A DNA stretch of 64,000 nt from assembly GCA_003996215.1 (NCBI GenBank), contig QJPP01001807.1:222501-286500 (forward strand), written 5' to 3'. How positions within the stretch are numbered: the first letter of the stretch is position 1; each line of letters starts with the position of its first letter. The notes below the pieces were generated by a model. The model worked only from the letters and a program-made list of their open reading frames with translations, searched no databases and was not told where the DNA came from. This DNA is from Jaltomata sinuosa (Eukaryota > Streptophyta > Magnoliopsida > Solanales > Solanaceae). Below, piece after piece: positions 1 to 13,233 of this stretch. The position numbers were made by a program, and so were the translations under genes.

Positions 1-144
1 TATGGACACTATCTAATAGTAAGAAGTCTAAAAAAATAAATCCTTTTTATATACATTCGAACCACTGTTGGTCATATTGCTCTTTGTCGAGAAATTGAAG
101 AAGCTATACAGGGGTTTTCTCGGGCCTATTCATATGGTACCTAA
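1..144 (+). pseudogene. rpoC1: rpoC1 3'-end fragment (plastid RNA polymerase beta')
   Basis: Translation gives the C-terminal tail of plastid RpoC1: YGHYLIVRSLKK, then after a one-base frameshift near 40-50 a stretch including [17 protein letters not shown] and a TAA at 142-144. In plastids RpoC1 is a subunit of the plastid-encoded RNA polymerase. Only about 45 codons lie in the window; the rest would be upstream. The frameshift and nuclear retroelement context make it a non-functional transferred copy. Recognition is from the conserved C-terminus and from rpoC2 following at the expected short distance. Confidence 0.85.
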
Positions 145-289
145 CGTAATTCTATGATACCGTGGGACTTCGGGGCTCTCCGGTTCAGCTAGGTCCATAG
201 TTCCAGAATTTATACGCGAATCAAGATCGATTAAAGGCAATTTTACAATCACCAACTCAAACCCATTGTCGAATCCTACTCAGCGGAAT

Positions 290-2433
<2,144 letters not shown>

Positions 2434-3324
2434 AGCTGATGAAAGAAAGAGAGTAGATGTATGACCTTTTCAGGAAGAATATAAATAAAGCAAGGTTTGA
2501 CCAGGCACGTATCGAAGGAGCAAAGGAGGAGGTAGTAATAGCATTAGCAGGAGCAGCAGTTCGTATCTCTTTTTCCAATTTTGGTCTCGATTAGTTCACA
2601 AGATTGAATGGCCAATTCTCCTCCGAACCCTCGATTCGATTGTTTTCCAAGAATGTTGATGGGATTGCGTTGCAAGAGTTCCTACAGCTTCGTCTAACTA
2701 TACTTTGGCTTCGTCTACGTCTAACCAACAGCTTTGCCTTTCGACTTTGATACGCCTATGAACCTTGGTTCACGCTCTACGTATCTTATTCTTTCAAGCC
2801 CTCTTAATTCTGTCCGAATTGCTTGCTTCCCATCCTGACCATTTGATTCGCCTTGACTCCACAGGGCTGCAAAAAAAGCGACTGGGTTATTTTGGCCTTT
2901 AAAGCTGCCTTTTTACATAATAAAGGGGGAGAGCACCAGGAGAACGTCGAGACACCATCAGAGCGCGAGGCCAGCAGAGCAGATATAAAGATATCTCTCC
3001 CATCTTTTTCAAAGATTTAACCTCCTGTAGAACGACTGTAGGCCTGTGCCAATTGTCCTGCCGATACTCAATAGAAATATCGACTTTACAAAGGCTAGCG
3101 TGTGCAGGTTATAAGGTCCATTCTCACCTGATGTCTACTCAGTCACCACGATGGGAAGAAAAAGCTGAGGCGAGAGCTAGACCAGGAGCGAGACCTTGCG
3201 GAGTAGGTACGGAAGGGGAGGCCTCTTCAGAGGTAGTTAAAACCCTTTATTTTCGGGAGGCAAGATAGGATCTTTCTTTTAGGATAGGACCATATACCCT
3301 AATTGAGACCCGGAGGGAGGCTTT
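2434..3324. other. Unidentified segment, possibly organellar
   Basis: About 0.9 kb between the end of rpoC2 homology and the start of LTR homology. It has no retroelement features and a more even base composition than the AT-rich plastid tract. A short open stretch on the plus strand (about 2491-2594, [15 protein letters not shown] and onward, ending TAG) looks protein-like but I do not recognise it. A mitochondrial or mixed organellar origin is plausible from its position beside plastid DNA; this is inference only. No gene is called. Confidence 0.3.
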
Positions 3325-3341
3325 AGCCTGTCTTCTCGTTG

Positions 3342-3352
3342 TGGTAAGTATC
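3342..3352 (+). promoter_or_regulatory. Candidate leader 5' splice site in A1 LTR
   Basis: TG|GTAAGTATC, intron start at 3344, close to the plant donor consensus. Its candidate partner is the acceptor just before the gag ATG at 5823, giving a 2.48 kb leader intron that would contain the PBS. The same site is kept at 10891 in the 3' LTR and, in diverged form, at 17156 in A3. Splicing itself is inferred. Confidence 0.45.
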
Positions 3353-4446
3353 TTTTGACTAATTTCTGAATTTATTCCTTGAAATTCCATCTTTAATCCT
3401 CTCTTGAGCTGGCTGTTTTGGAGCCCCAATCGTGGTCCATTTCCTCTTAAATTTTTAGCATGTGCTCTCGGGATGGTAAGGAACACTTTGGTGTTTTTCA
3501 TTTACGATTTTAGGTTGAGGGGCTCACGAGCCCGTTTGTGACCCAAATTTCGATCCAGCTATTTCAATAGCATTATGGGTATTGTTAGACTTATTTTAAC
3601 ATATAGATTATTATATTTATAATGGTTTTGCAATTTGTAGCTTTTTACAGCAGTTTGAGCCTGGACGATACCATTTTCGCTGCTATTCGACAGTCAACAG
3701 GTAGGTTATAGCTTTCCCTACCTAGACTCTGCGTATATAGGCTATAACTGCATTAATTAGTATCCTTGGGTGGGTTGTTTTAGGTTGGTACCCGAGACCG
3801 TGCCCATCTTTTCTGTTCGTTTATTTTATACGTTGATTTTAGTATTCGTGTAGTATTATATATTACCCTTGTGGTCCTGTGTGGCCTTGTATTAACTCTG
3901 GAATATAGATGGTGGGTTATTTGGGAATGTCCGTGAGTCCCGGACGTAGAGATATCCTTCTAGGTTGGTTATTATCTGCTGTAGAGCTATTGAGCCTGTG
4001 TAGGGCCGGTAGGAATTGTTTGTGAGCCATTGGGCTAACCTATTGTTTGCAAGCATATCATTCATGCAAGGGTTTTTCTACAATCATTTACTATGGATTT
4101 GGCTTCGGGCCTACTATACATGTTTTTCTAAACTTGCATGGCCCCGAGGGCCCATTTTTGGTAGAAGAATTATGAAATAGGTTTGAAACTGGTTTTTATG
4201 AAACTTCTCTGAGTAGGGAGGATATTACGATGAAATTATCACTGGTTTCCATTCCGATACTAGGCTTGGCTGGGCCGTAGCACTAGACATTATTTTCTAT
4301 GAATTTAGACCCGGATAAGTGCCGGGCACTCTTTTTACTGATTTTGATACTTGATTACTGATTTAGACCCGAAAACACTCTGGGCCCCCTTTATATCAGG
4401 TTTTAACTACTGGTTTTTGGTAAGGGAAGGAAAAGTACAACTTTTG

Positions 4447-4625
4447 TGCAATTGTTCATAAGCTCGATGGTCGATTATGGGCTCCCCGATGCATTTATTT
4501 TAGGTTTACTATTATGCACTTGTTGATAAGTTCGATGGTCAACTCCGGGTGCCTTAATTTATTTTCTCAAGTTTACCTTTATGCATTTATTGATGAGCCA
4601 GATGTTAAATTCCTGGTGCCCCGGT
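4447..4625 (+). repeat. 68-bp tandem repeats in A1 LTR, three units
   Basis: Units begin with TGCA(A/C/T)TT(G/A)TT at 4447, 4515 and 4582, spaced 68 and 67 bp. They correspond to a four-unit array in the 3' LTR at 11993-12250, so one unit was gained or lost between the two LTRs. Confidence 0.75.
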
Positions 4626-5618
4626 GTACCAAACACCAGGTTTTTACTTTTATACATTGTGCATCACATCATCCTTCATTGCATTTCATTCTGTTGGTGT
4701 GTTCTTGATGATGGGTTGGTTGTCTGGATTGATTGTGTTGTTATCCTAGGGTTGTACTTGTGAGGTGGATTCCTGTTTATGCTTACCTTAAAGTTGGATT
4801 TGTAATGTGAATTTCTTATGTGTGTTGGTTCCTTCTTGAGTATGTTAAACTGTTTTCCTTCTTTTCCTTTTTACTTGAGGTAACCGGTATACCGCCATGT
4901 TCTCAACTCTCTCTCTTTATTTACATTGTTGTGCAAGGACTCCAGCTGCATTCTTCTTTCCTTCACCTGTGATTCTGTATATAATTGTCTTCTGTGCTAG
5001 CATTGTGTGCTTATAACTCTTGGTTGTCTATTCTTTGTGCTAGTTCCTTGTGCCTTCTCTATTGTTTCGGTGACTGTTTTCTTGCTATCTGCTATATTAC
5101 TGTCTTTATATCTTATATGCACTCAGTCAGCTGATGATGCCTACTGGTACCCGTTGCTTAGCAATTGGTGCTCATACTACACTTTTGCATCTTCCTGGTG
5201 CATATATTAGTTGAGTTTTTGCCGTTGATCGCATTGGAGTCTCGTGCAGCTTTTGGATATTCGAGACTAGGGTGAGTGCCTGATGACTGGGGTTGACCAT
5301 ATCTTATCTTTTGTATAGTTACTCTTTGTATATTCGGAGACAGTTGTACTTATCTTTTGTTACTTCTAGCACTTGTATTCTATTAGAAGCTTCTGTACTG
5401 TCGATACAAAGTCTTGGGGTTGGTGTAGTTTTATTATGTATATATTCAGATTTTTGCTTTCGCTTTGTCTATCTTTAGATTCTGTTCTGCGTATTTTCTT
5501 ATTGTACGTATTGGTTAGGCAGTAGCCCATTACTAACTGATCTGGGCTACAAGAATTGGTTCACCTATTGGAGGGTTGTAGGTGCCATCATGACCTGAGA
5601 AATTGGGTCATGACAGCT

Positions 5619-5636
5619 TGGTATCAAAGCTCTAGA
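5619..5636 (+). other. A1 primer binding site (initiator tRNA-Met type)
   Basis: TGGTATCAAAGC begins three bases after the LTR end and differs by one base from the usual TGGTATCAGAGC complement of initiator tRNA-Met. It is the minus-strand priming site of the element. Confidence 0.85.
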
Positions 5637-5802
5637 TTCACCGGTGTCGTGGTACAAAAGCAAGTGTCTAAGTAGAGTCTTACAGATCGGTACAATGACG
5701 TCCGTATCCTATCTGCAGGAGGCTATAGGGCATTGTTAGTATGAGTTCCATATTCTTGGCTCCTTATCGTGCGTTCCTGGCTCTATTGACTTCTTAACAT
5801 CG

Positions 5803-5822
5803 GTTGTTTCATTCCTTCTCAG
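5803..5822 (+). promoter_or_regulatory. Candidate leader 3' splice site before A1 gag
   Basis: A pyrimidine-rich tract (TTGTTTCATTCCTTCTCAG) ends in CAG immediately before the ATG at 5823. The equivalent position in A3, B and E also has a tract ending in CAG. Confidence 0.45.
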
Positions 5823-6990
5823 ATGCCTAAGATGAGTTCGACAATGGTTGGTATTGAGGCTCCTGTGCCTAATGCTTCAGTGCTTCTGTCAGTGTCAGGA
5901 CTTCAGGGTGAGAGTTTACCGCATCATATAGGGGGTGTGGGGCTAGCCTAGCCTCCGATTGGATTTATAGCTACTCCAGTTCTTCAGGATACCGTGGCTA
6001 GGACTCTGAGTTCTCCGATGGGTGTTTTGGTGCTCGGTTCTTCAAGCAGTGCTTAGCTAGGGTTGAGCTACTAGTTTTTCAATAGGGTTGTCTGTCAGTA
6101 TTGGAGTATGAGGCTTGATTTCATGAGATGGTTAGGCATATTGCTAGGACTGTGGATTCAGAGTTTGATAGGGTTCAGAGCTTTGTTGGGGGTTTGATTT
6201 CACCGCTCCGTCTAGCGACCGAGCACTTGGTTACAGTTGGGACTACTTTCCTTCAGGTAGTGGATCACAATTGGGCTATTGAGGGTTTGTGCCGTGAGGC
6301 TTATGGAGGTGGTGCTAAGAAACGTCATTGTTTGGACAGTTTCTAAGGTTCTCAAACTCGGGGTAGGAGGGCTCTCCACCAGAGATAGGTTCAATTGCTT
6401 CTTATCTACCCGACCAATTTTAGTTTCTCTACAGGTTTCGGAGGGTGTTGGTATAGGATATGTTGAGCTTAGTGGACATGGTACGGGTTAGATTCTCTGA
6501 GATTCGCTTTTAAGTTGTGTAGGCCGTTGTGGCCATTCAGGTTTAGTGAGATCTCCTAGCCCGCATGTATTCAGTAGAATTTGCTTTCAGTGCGGTGGGC
6601 GTGGGCATTTTGTTAGGGATTGTCCCATGATTCCACCTTATAGTCAGCAGGGTCAGCAGAAGTGGGCTTTAGTGCTACCGGCTAGAGGTGGAGTGTAGGG
6701 TACTAGGGGTGGTCTCCAGATTGTTAGAGGTGGTTTTCATTCCAGTGGTTCAGGTTAAGGTTGTTCTCAGTGTGGTGAGCGTGGGCACCTTGCTAGAAAT
6801 TGGCCCACGATTGCATATCCCGGTCAACCTGGTTGTTATGATTATGGAATGCTTGGTCACTTTTGTAGAGATTGTCCCTTGCGTGGGATGGTTAAGCCTT
6901 CAGCTTCGACTACTCAATCTAGAGTTAGAACCCATTAGTCCGATGCCCCTCTTGGTGGGCCCGAGGTAGAAGTTCCTAATATCGTTGATC
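5823..6990 (+). pseudogene. A1 gag remnant with three tandem zinc knuckles
   Basis: Starts MPKMSSTMVG at the ATG right after the candidate acceptor. Recognisable gag pieces follow: ATPVLQDTVARTLSS (about 5970), then EYEA*FHEMVRHIARTV and DRVQSFVGGL (6110-6195), which match the late capsid-like part of chromovirus gag; much of the central domain is missing. Three CCHC knuckles follow: CFQCGGRGHFVRDC (6576-6630) is intact, CSQCGERGHLARNW (about 6765-6810) has its last Cys changed to Trp, and CYDYGMLGHFCRDC (about 6833-6877) has its second Cys changed to Tyr. Several stops and frame changes make it non-coding. Gag would package element RNA in virus-like particles. No protease motif follows. Confidence 0.75.
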
Positions 6991-9801
6991 CAGGTTAGGC
7001 TTTTGCTACCTTCGGCTTGTGATAGTCCTACTCACGTTACAATTTTATCCCTTCTGTCATTTATTTGCTTATATGCCTACCTGTTACTTGTTTAGTTGTT
7101 TGGCTACCCGAGTTGTAGTGTTTATGCATTATTTTCTTGATAGTTTATTCCTTAGTAGTGGTGGGCATGAGTTATCCTTGTGAGGTGTTTTACCCAGAGT
7201 TGTAGCTCGTGGGTAGTTCTTGTTAGTCTGTTTCTGCTTGGGTTTGTTTCCTGTTTCGCTGTGGCTCTAGACTTGTGTTGAGTCTTTCCTTTTTGAGCGG
7301 TACTAGATGGTAGTTGCCTAGGCTGTTATCTAACGTTGCTAGATAATTTTGTGTTGGTTTGGTGTTATCGGTGGTTGTGCCAGAGTTTGAGTTTTTATCT
7401 TAAGTTGGGAGGTGTCGGCTATGCTAGTGTGCTTTGATTGGTTTGGTTTTCTTGGGTGTTTAGAGTCGACCCCTCTTTGTTTGGTTGGTTTATGAGGTAG
7501 GCAGGTATATGGGTTGTTCCCATAGTCTCCTTCAATTTCTTGTCTGGTTGGTTAGGTTGTTGTTTTCCCTAGTTCCAGTTGGAATGAATTTCAATCATAG
7601 TTCTCTGGATGAGCTTTTGATTTTGGCATTGTAATTGGGTTTTGGCTTTTGCATTTCCGACTAAGTGTTGATAGTAGCCTCGTGGCTGAGTTGTATTCAA
7701 GCATATTGGGTGAGTCGGGCATTCGATCCATTTTCTCCTGCCTTGTTGAGTTTTGACAATGTAAGTATGGGAGCAAGGGAAATGGCTCCAGATTCTTATT
7801 TGAGAAGGGATTTTTAAGGTTCAGTATACGCTAAGGAAGGGTTTAGTTTAGCTGAAAAAAGAGGGAGATGACCCTTTGTTCGTGCTGGTGTGTTTTAGTA
7901 GTTGACTGAGGTGACGACTTAGAGATTGCTTTGGGTTGTAGGTTGGTGACTTGGTTCGACCGACTACAAATTACAGTGGCTTTTCATTCGAGCGGTTTGG
8001 GGTTCATTAGCATCTACAAATTGGATGACTTGTTATTCAAAGCCTGATTGGCTTCGGTTCCTAAGGTTTTATTGGCAGCATAAGGGTTTGACAAAGGCTC
8101 TGGTTGGCAATTTTAAAGTTGGGTTTCAGAATCGTGGGCTAGCAAACTACTATGGATGGTTCGTGGTTGGTTATTTCGGTTGCAACTTCTTGGTTTGGAA
8201 GGCATTGAGTTCGGACAACTTAGCTTACCCATTTTCCATTATGAGGTGACAAATGGCCTTGGACACCTAGTCCTTGGCTAACCTTAGAGTTAGGCTGGAC
8301 ATTCCAGATATTAGCGGTGTCCAAGATAATACGAGGTTCCTTCTACCATGGTTGGACAGACTCAGTGGTGTGAGTTTGAGATTTAGCAGTGGTGTATGCT
8401 ATATGTGAATAGGTTATGCGGGTTGAGGCTAGCGAGGTTATTTTAAGTTCTAGTGGTACATTGAGATTGATCATCGTCTTCATGGCCGAGAGTTTGAAAT
8501 GCTTGTTTAGTTGGGTCTTCAGGGGTTGTCTTTTATATGAGGTTCTATCATTGGTTAGACTCAGCCAGTATGAACTAGAAGTTCAGTATGTGGTGTGCTT
8601 CGATATGGTTGGTTTGTATGTTGATACGGTAGAGCGATTGATTCAAACCAAAGGGGTGAGTTGAGGGTATATGCAGAAATTCTATATCTAGATGGCAACT
8701 TTGAGCCCCATGCACCTCTTCCTTTTGCCTTCGGGGTATTTTGACTTGATATTTGTAGCATGTTGGACTTTCTTCGGAGGTGAAATTAGTAAGGCAATTT
8801 CAAATCCAAATGGCGTCTGAGTATTTGGAGTAGGGGTAGTACTTCTTAGAGTTTGGAGCTTAGTGATGGTTATGGACTTTGTGGTAGGCTTGCCACACTC
8901 CTTGCAGGGTCTTGGTTTTGGTTTGGGTCTTTCGGGCAGGTTGCCCTGGTTCATTTGCCTCTAGTTGATTCAGACTTGGCACGGCTCAGCAAGGTTGGTT
9001 TCGTTCTACAGTTTGGAAGTTTCTCCGTTAACACATGGTATTTCAAACATGCCTTTCCTAACTTGAATGTGCAAGCTTCAGTTGGGATCAGATGGGTTGT
9101 TCAGTTGGGTTCAGTTAGCGAGTTTGATGTTCGCAAAAGAGTTCGTTAATTGGTTGATGGTCAGTCGGGGCAGGTAACTCCAGTTTTGTCGATATGCTAC
9201 GAGTTGTTATCTTGGATGACAAAGGCTAGTAGACTATGGCTTGTCTTGGGTAGAGTTTGAGCAGAAAGGGTGACTTCGTCCATGGTAGAGTATAAACGAA
9301 GACTGTGGATCTCCGGTGTGTCAGTTGATGCTTCGAGGGTGGTGTGAGTGTTTGACTTGTATGCAACTTCTTGTTTATGGTGCAAAAAGGATTCAGTTCA
9401 GAATAAAAGAGCGTTGCGGGTCAGCGGGTTCATGTGTTAGAGTTTTGGGTTGATGGCTTTTCTGGTAAACTTGGTTATGGTTTCTATGATTTGAGTTTTG
9501 TGTATTGACCACCTTGCTTCTCTAGTTTTAGTGTTGTGTTGGTGCCTTCTGGTTGAGATTCTCGAGTTTTAGTTTTGGTTGGCAGACCCTTGGTGTTTTG
9601 AAGTTTGAATTGGATTCTGACTTGGCTATTAAAGAGTTTAGGCTTGGTTTCCTTCCTTGGTTTTGTTCTGTTGGGTGCCATCCGGTCGAGGAGGCTACCC
9701 AGGTTGTCCGAGAGAGTAGTGCGGACTTTATATCCGTTGTTCTTCTAATCTATAGTCTTTCCTTCTTTCCTAACTTTCAGGGATGAAAGTCTTTTTAGTA
9801 G
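6991..9801. other. A1 internal non-coding region, rich in G and T
   Basis: 2.8 kb with no recognisable retroelement domain: I find no protease, RT (no xxDD box), RNase H, integrase or chromodomain. Open stretches here are short and unrelated to known families. The plus strand is strikingly rich in G and T; in 7381-7440 I count 44 of 60 bases as G or T. No clear polypurine tract is visible just before the 3' LTR at 9802. Confidence 0.6.
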
Positions 9802-10504
9802 TGGATGATGTAATAACCCTTTCGGTCATTTATGCATTTTTGCCTTTCTTGTATTGTTAGACCTTGCCTGTAGTGACCCCAAGTTATTTATGGCTTGCTG
9901 GGACCGGTAGTTTGGTGCCCGGGCCGTTTGTTTGGTCTTTTTGGTCGTTCTTTGTTTTAGAACTTTAGGCTTTTGAAATCGTTGACTTCAGTCAACATTC
10001 CTTGTGAACGTGCTCGAAATTGAATTCTGGCAGTTCCGTTAGCTTTGGAGCGTGGACTTTGGTCTAGCGGGATCTTTGGTCAAGATCCGGGAGCTTTTCA
10101 GCTTAGAATTCTCTCTCCATCTGTGTTTTCAGGCCAGTTGGGCTTGCTTGGTTGACTTTGGTCAAAATTTGGAGAAGGCGGGCTCGGATGGAAATTCCTT
10201 CAGCGCCGTTAGCTCTGGAATGCCGAGTTTGTGTTAGTTAGTTAGTTGGTCTGGGTCCTGGGTAAGCCGGGCTCATTTTGGATATTTGGTTGGTGTTAGC
10301 TAGTGTTGACTTGGGTCAAAATTCCTCTGATACAACCTGGTATGAAAGTTTCGTTGATTCCATTGAGTCTGGAATGTCATTTCCCCTCTAATAGCACTAT
10401 TGGTTTTTGAGTATCGGGTTCCGATTGTGCTCAAAATGCCCCGTAGAAGTTTTTGGCTGTTGCTGGTTTTTCTGTTTGTGGTGGCCTTCAATGCGATCAT
10501 GCTC

Positions 10505-10628
10505 TTGTAGCGCGATAGCGCTGGTCTGTTATTTTCCTTTCAGCGCGATCGCGCTCCTGTAGCGCGATAACACTTGTCTGGGATCCTTCCTTCAGCGCGA
10601 TCGCGCTCCTTTAGCGAGATAGCGCTGA
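10505..10628 (+). repeat. GCGCGATCGCGC palindrome cluster in A U3
   Basis: The perfect palindrome AGCGCGATCGCGCT occurs at 10542-10555 and 10594-10607; degenerate copies such as TAGCGCGATAGCGCT lie around 10509 and 10612. The cluster ends about 20 bp upstream of the TATATAA at 10644. Diverged members sit at the same place in A3. Confidence 0.85.
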
Positions 10629-10643
10629 CCACCGACCAACAAC

Positions 10644-10650
10644 TATATAA
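10644..10650 (+). promoter_or_regulatory. TATA box of A1 3' LTR
   Basis: TATATAA in the context ACAACTATATAATTC, directly downstream of the palindrome cluster and about 240 bp upstream of the candidate donor at 10891. The A3 LTR has TATATATTT at 16845 in the same arrangement, which supports it as the core promoter. Confidence 0.65.
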
Positions 10651-11992
10651 TTCTGGCCTTCATTTTTCCAGCTTGTTTCTCATACTTTTCCCAACTCTAA
10701 ACTCCAAGTTCTCCCACCAAATTGCTCCCACCAGTCCTAAAGATTGGAGAATCCATCAAATTATTGGGAAATCTTACCACCATTTTGTTGATTCTTAAAG
10801 CTTGGAATTACTTGTAGTAACTGCCCTCTTGAGCTTTGCATGATCGTGGATTCAAAGTTTCTCACCTCCTTAGCTTGTCTTCTCGTTGTGGTAAGTATCT
10901 TTTGACTAATTTATGAATTTATTCCTTGAAATTCCTTCTTTAATCCTCTCTTGAGCGGGCTATTTTGGAGCCCCAATCGTGGTCCATTTCCGCTCAAATT
11001 TTGAGCATGTGCTCCCGTGATGGTGAGGAACATTTTGGTGTTTTTTTGTTTTCAGTTTTGGGTTGCAGGGCCCACGGGCCCGTTTGTGACCCGAATTCCC
11101 CCCAACTATTTCGATAGCATTATTGGTATCGTTACACTTGTTTTAATGTATTGATTATTGTATTGATAGTAGTTTCACGATTTGGAGCTTCTCGGAGCAG
11201 TTTGAGCCTGGACGATGCCGTCCCCGCAGCTATTCGCCGGACGACAGATAGGTTATGACTTTCCCTACCTAGACTCTGCGTATATAGACTATAATTGCAT
11301 TAATTAGTATCCTTGGGTGGGTTATTTTAGGTTGGTACCCCATTTCGTGCCCATCTTTTCTGTCAATTTATTTCATACGTTGATTTTAGTATTCGTGCAG
11401 TATTTTATATTACCCTTATTATCCTGTGTGGCCTTGTATTGACTCTGGAACATAGATGGTGGATTATTTGGAAATGTTCGTGAGTCCCGGACATGGAGAT
11501 ATCCTTCTAGGTTGGTTATTATCTGCTGTAGAGCTGTTGAGCCTGTGCAGGGCCGGTAGGAATTGTTTGTGAGCCATTGGGCTAACCTATTATTTGCGAG
11601 AACATCATTCATGCAAGGGTTTTTCTGCATGTTTTACTACGGATTTGGCTTCGAGCCTACTATACATGGTTTTCTAATCTTGCATTGCCCCGAGGGCCCA
11701 TTTTCAGTAAAAGAATTATGAAATAGGTTTGAAACTGGTTTTTATGAAACCTCTAGGAGTAGGGAGGATATTACGATGGCATTATCACTGGTTTCCATTC
11801 TGATACTAGGCTTGGCTGGACCATAACACTTGACATTATTTTCTACGGATTTAGACCCGGATACGTGCCGGGTACCTTGGTTAGGGATTTTGACACTTGA
11901 TTACTGATTTAGACCCGGAAACACTCTAGGCCCCCTTTATATCAGGTTTTTACTACTGGTTTTTGGAAAGGGAAGGAAAAGTACTGCTTTTG

Positions 11993-12250
11993 TGCATTTG
12001 TTGATAAGCTCGATGGTCGATTTCGGGTGCCTCGAAGCATTTTCTCAGGTTTTACCTTTATGCATTTGTTGATTAGCCTGATTTTAAATTCCTGGCGCTC
12101 TGATGCATTTATTTTGGGTTTACTTTTATGCATTTGTTGATAAACTCGATGGTATATTCCGGGCACCCCGATACATTTTCTCGGGTTTTACCTTTATGCA
12201 TTTGTTGATGAGCCAAATATTAAATTCCTAGCGCCCTGGTGTACCGAACA
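11993..12250 (+). repeat. 68-bp tandem repeats in A1 3' LTR, four units
   Basis: Units start TGCATTTGTTGAT at 11993, 12061, 12129 and 12197, exactly 68 bp apart. Units 1 and 3 resemble each other (AAGCTCGATGG or AAACTCGATGG) and units 2 and 4 resemble each other (TAAATTCCTGGCGC-like), so the higher-order period is 136 bp. Confidence 0.8.
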
Positions 12251-13233
12251 CCAGGTTTTTACTTTTATACATTGTGTATCACATCATCGTTCGTTGCATT
12301 TCATTCTGTTGGTGTGTTCTGGATAATGGGTGGGTTGTCTGGATTGATTGTGTTATTATCCTAGGGTTGTACTTGTAACATGGATTCCTATTTATGCTTA
12401 CCTTGAAGTTGGATTTATAATGTGAATTTCTTATGTGTGTTGGTTCCTTCTTGAGTATGTTAAACTGCTTTCCTTTTTTCTTTTTACTTGAGGTTACCGG
12501 TATACCGCCATGTTCTCAACTCTCTCTCTTTATTTACATTATTGTGCAAGGACTCCAGGTGCGTTCTTCTTTCCTTCACTTGTGATTCTGTGTATAATTA
12601 TCTTCTGTGCTAGCATTATGTGCTTATAACTCTTGGTTGTCTATTCTCTGTGCTAGTTCCTTGTGCTTTCTCTATTGTTTCGGTGACTGTTCTCTTGCTA
12701 TCTGCTATATTATTGTCTTCATATCTTATATGCGCTCAGTCGGCCGATGATGCCTACTGGGTACCCATTTCTTAGCAACTGGTGCTCATACTACACTTCT
12801 GCATCTTCTTGGTGCAGATATTAGTTGAGCTTTCGCCATTGATCATTTTGGAGACTCGTGCAACTTTTGGATATTTGATACTAGGGTGAGCGCCTGACGA
12901 CCGGGGCTTGACCATATCTCATCTTTTGTACTGTTACTCTTTGTATATTCGAAGACAGTTGTACTTATCTTTTGTTACTTCTAGCACTTGTATTCTATTA
13001 GAAGCTTCTGTACTATCGATACCAAGTCTTAGGGTTGGTGTAGTTTCATTATGTATATATTCAGGTTTTTGCTTCCGGTTTGTCTATCTTTATATTATGC
13101 TTCCGTCTATTTTTGTTTATTGTGCGTATTGGTTAGGTAGTAGCCCATTACTAACCGTTCCGGGCTACAAGAATTGGTTCGCCTACAGGTGGGTCGTAGG
13201 TGCCATCATGACCTGAGAAATTGGGTCGTGACA

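Larger units (their letters stand above)
3325..5615 (+). repeat. A1 5' LTR, missing its first ~1.07 kb
   Basis: Aligns with 10872-13233 of the 3' LTR from the shared TAGC(C/T)TGTCTTCTCG onward and ends GGGTCATGACA. The U3 part present in the other LTR (9802-10871: the palindrome cluster and TATA box) is absent. It keeps the GTAAGTATC donor-like site at 3344, a 68-bp repeat array and the U5 end. By eye divergence from the 3' copy is roughly a tenth of positions, so the insertion is not recent. Confidence 0.85.
3325..13233 (+). mobile_element. LTR element A1: long LTRs, gag remnant, no pol
   Basis: Ty3/gypsy-type element with two homologous LTRs (3325-5615, left-truncated; 9802-13233), an initiator-tRNA-Met-like PBS and a gag remnant with zinc knuckles. 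The 4.2 kb internal region shows no protease, RT, RNase H or integrase that I can recognise. LTR plus gag without pol is the TR-GAG type of non-autonomous element, though decay or internal replacement could give the same picture. The LTR family is shared with element A3, whose RT is of chromovirus type. The left LTR is joined at 3325 to non-LTR DNA. The right LTR is followed by AACGT, but a target-site duplication cannot be tested because the left end is missing. Confidence 0.8.
9802..13233 (+). repeat. A1 3' LTR, complete, 3.4 kb
   Basis: Begins TGGATGATGTAATAACC and ends GGGTCGTGACA. Its 5' part matches the start of the A3 LTR (TGATATGATGACC at 16072) through shared blocks such as TTATGGCTTGCTGGGACC. 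Order along the LTR: U3 with a GCGCGATCGCGC palindrome cluster, TATATAA box, candidate splice donor, four 68-bp repeats, then the U5 segment. At about 3.4 kb it is long for an LTR. The exact left boundary is uncertain by a few bases. Confidence 0.85.

Noticed and set aside
3053..3268. 71-codon open stretch in the unidentified segment
   Set aside because: No start context, domain or recognisable relatives; compatible with chance in balanced-composition DNA.
5619..5636. TGGTATCA(A/G)AGC sites as possible tRNA genes
   Set aside because: Only the 12-18 base tRNA complement is present, always just after an LTR end; these are primer binding sites.
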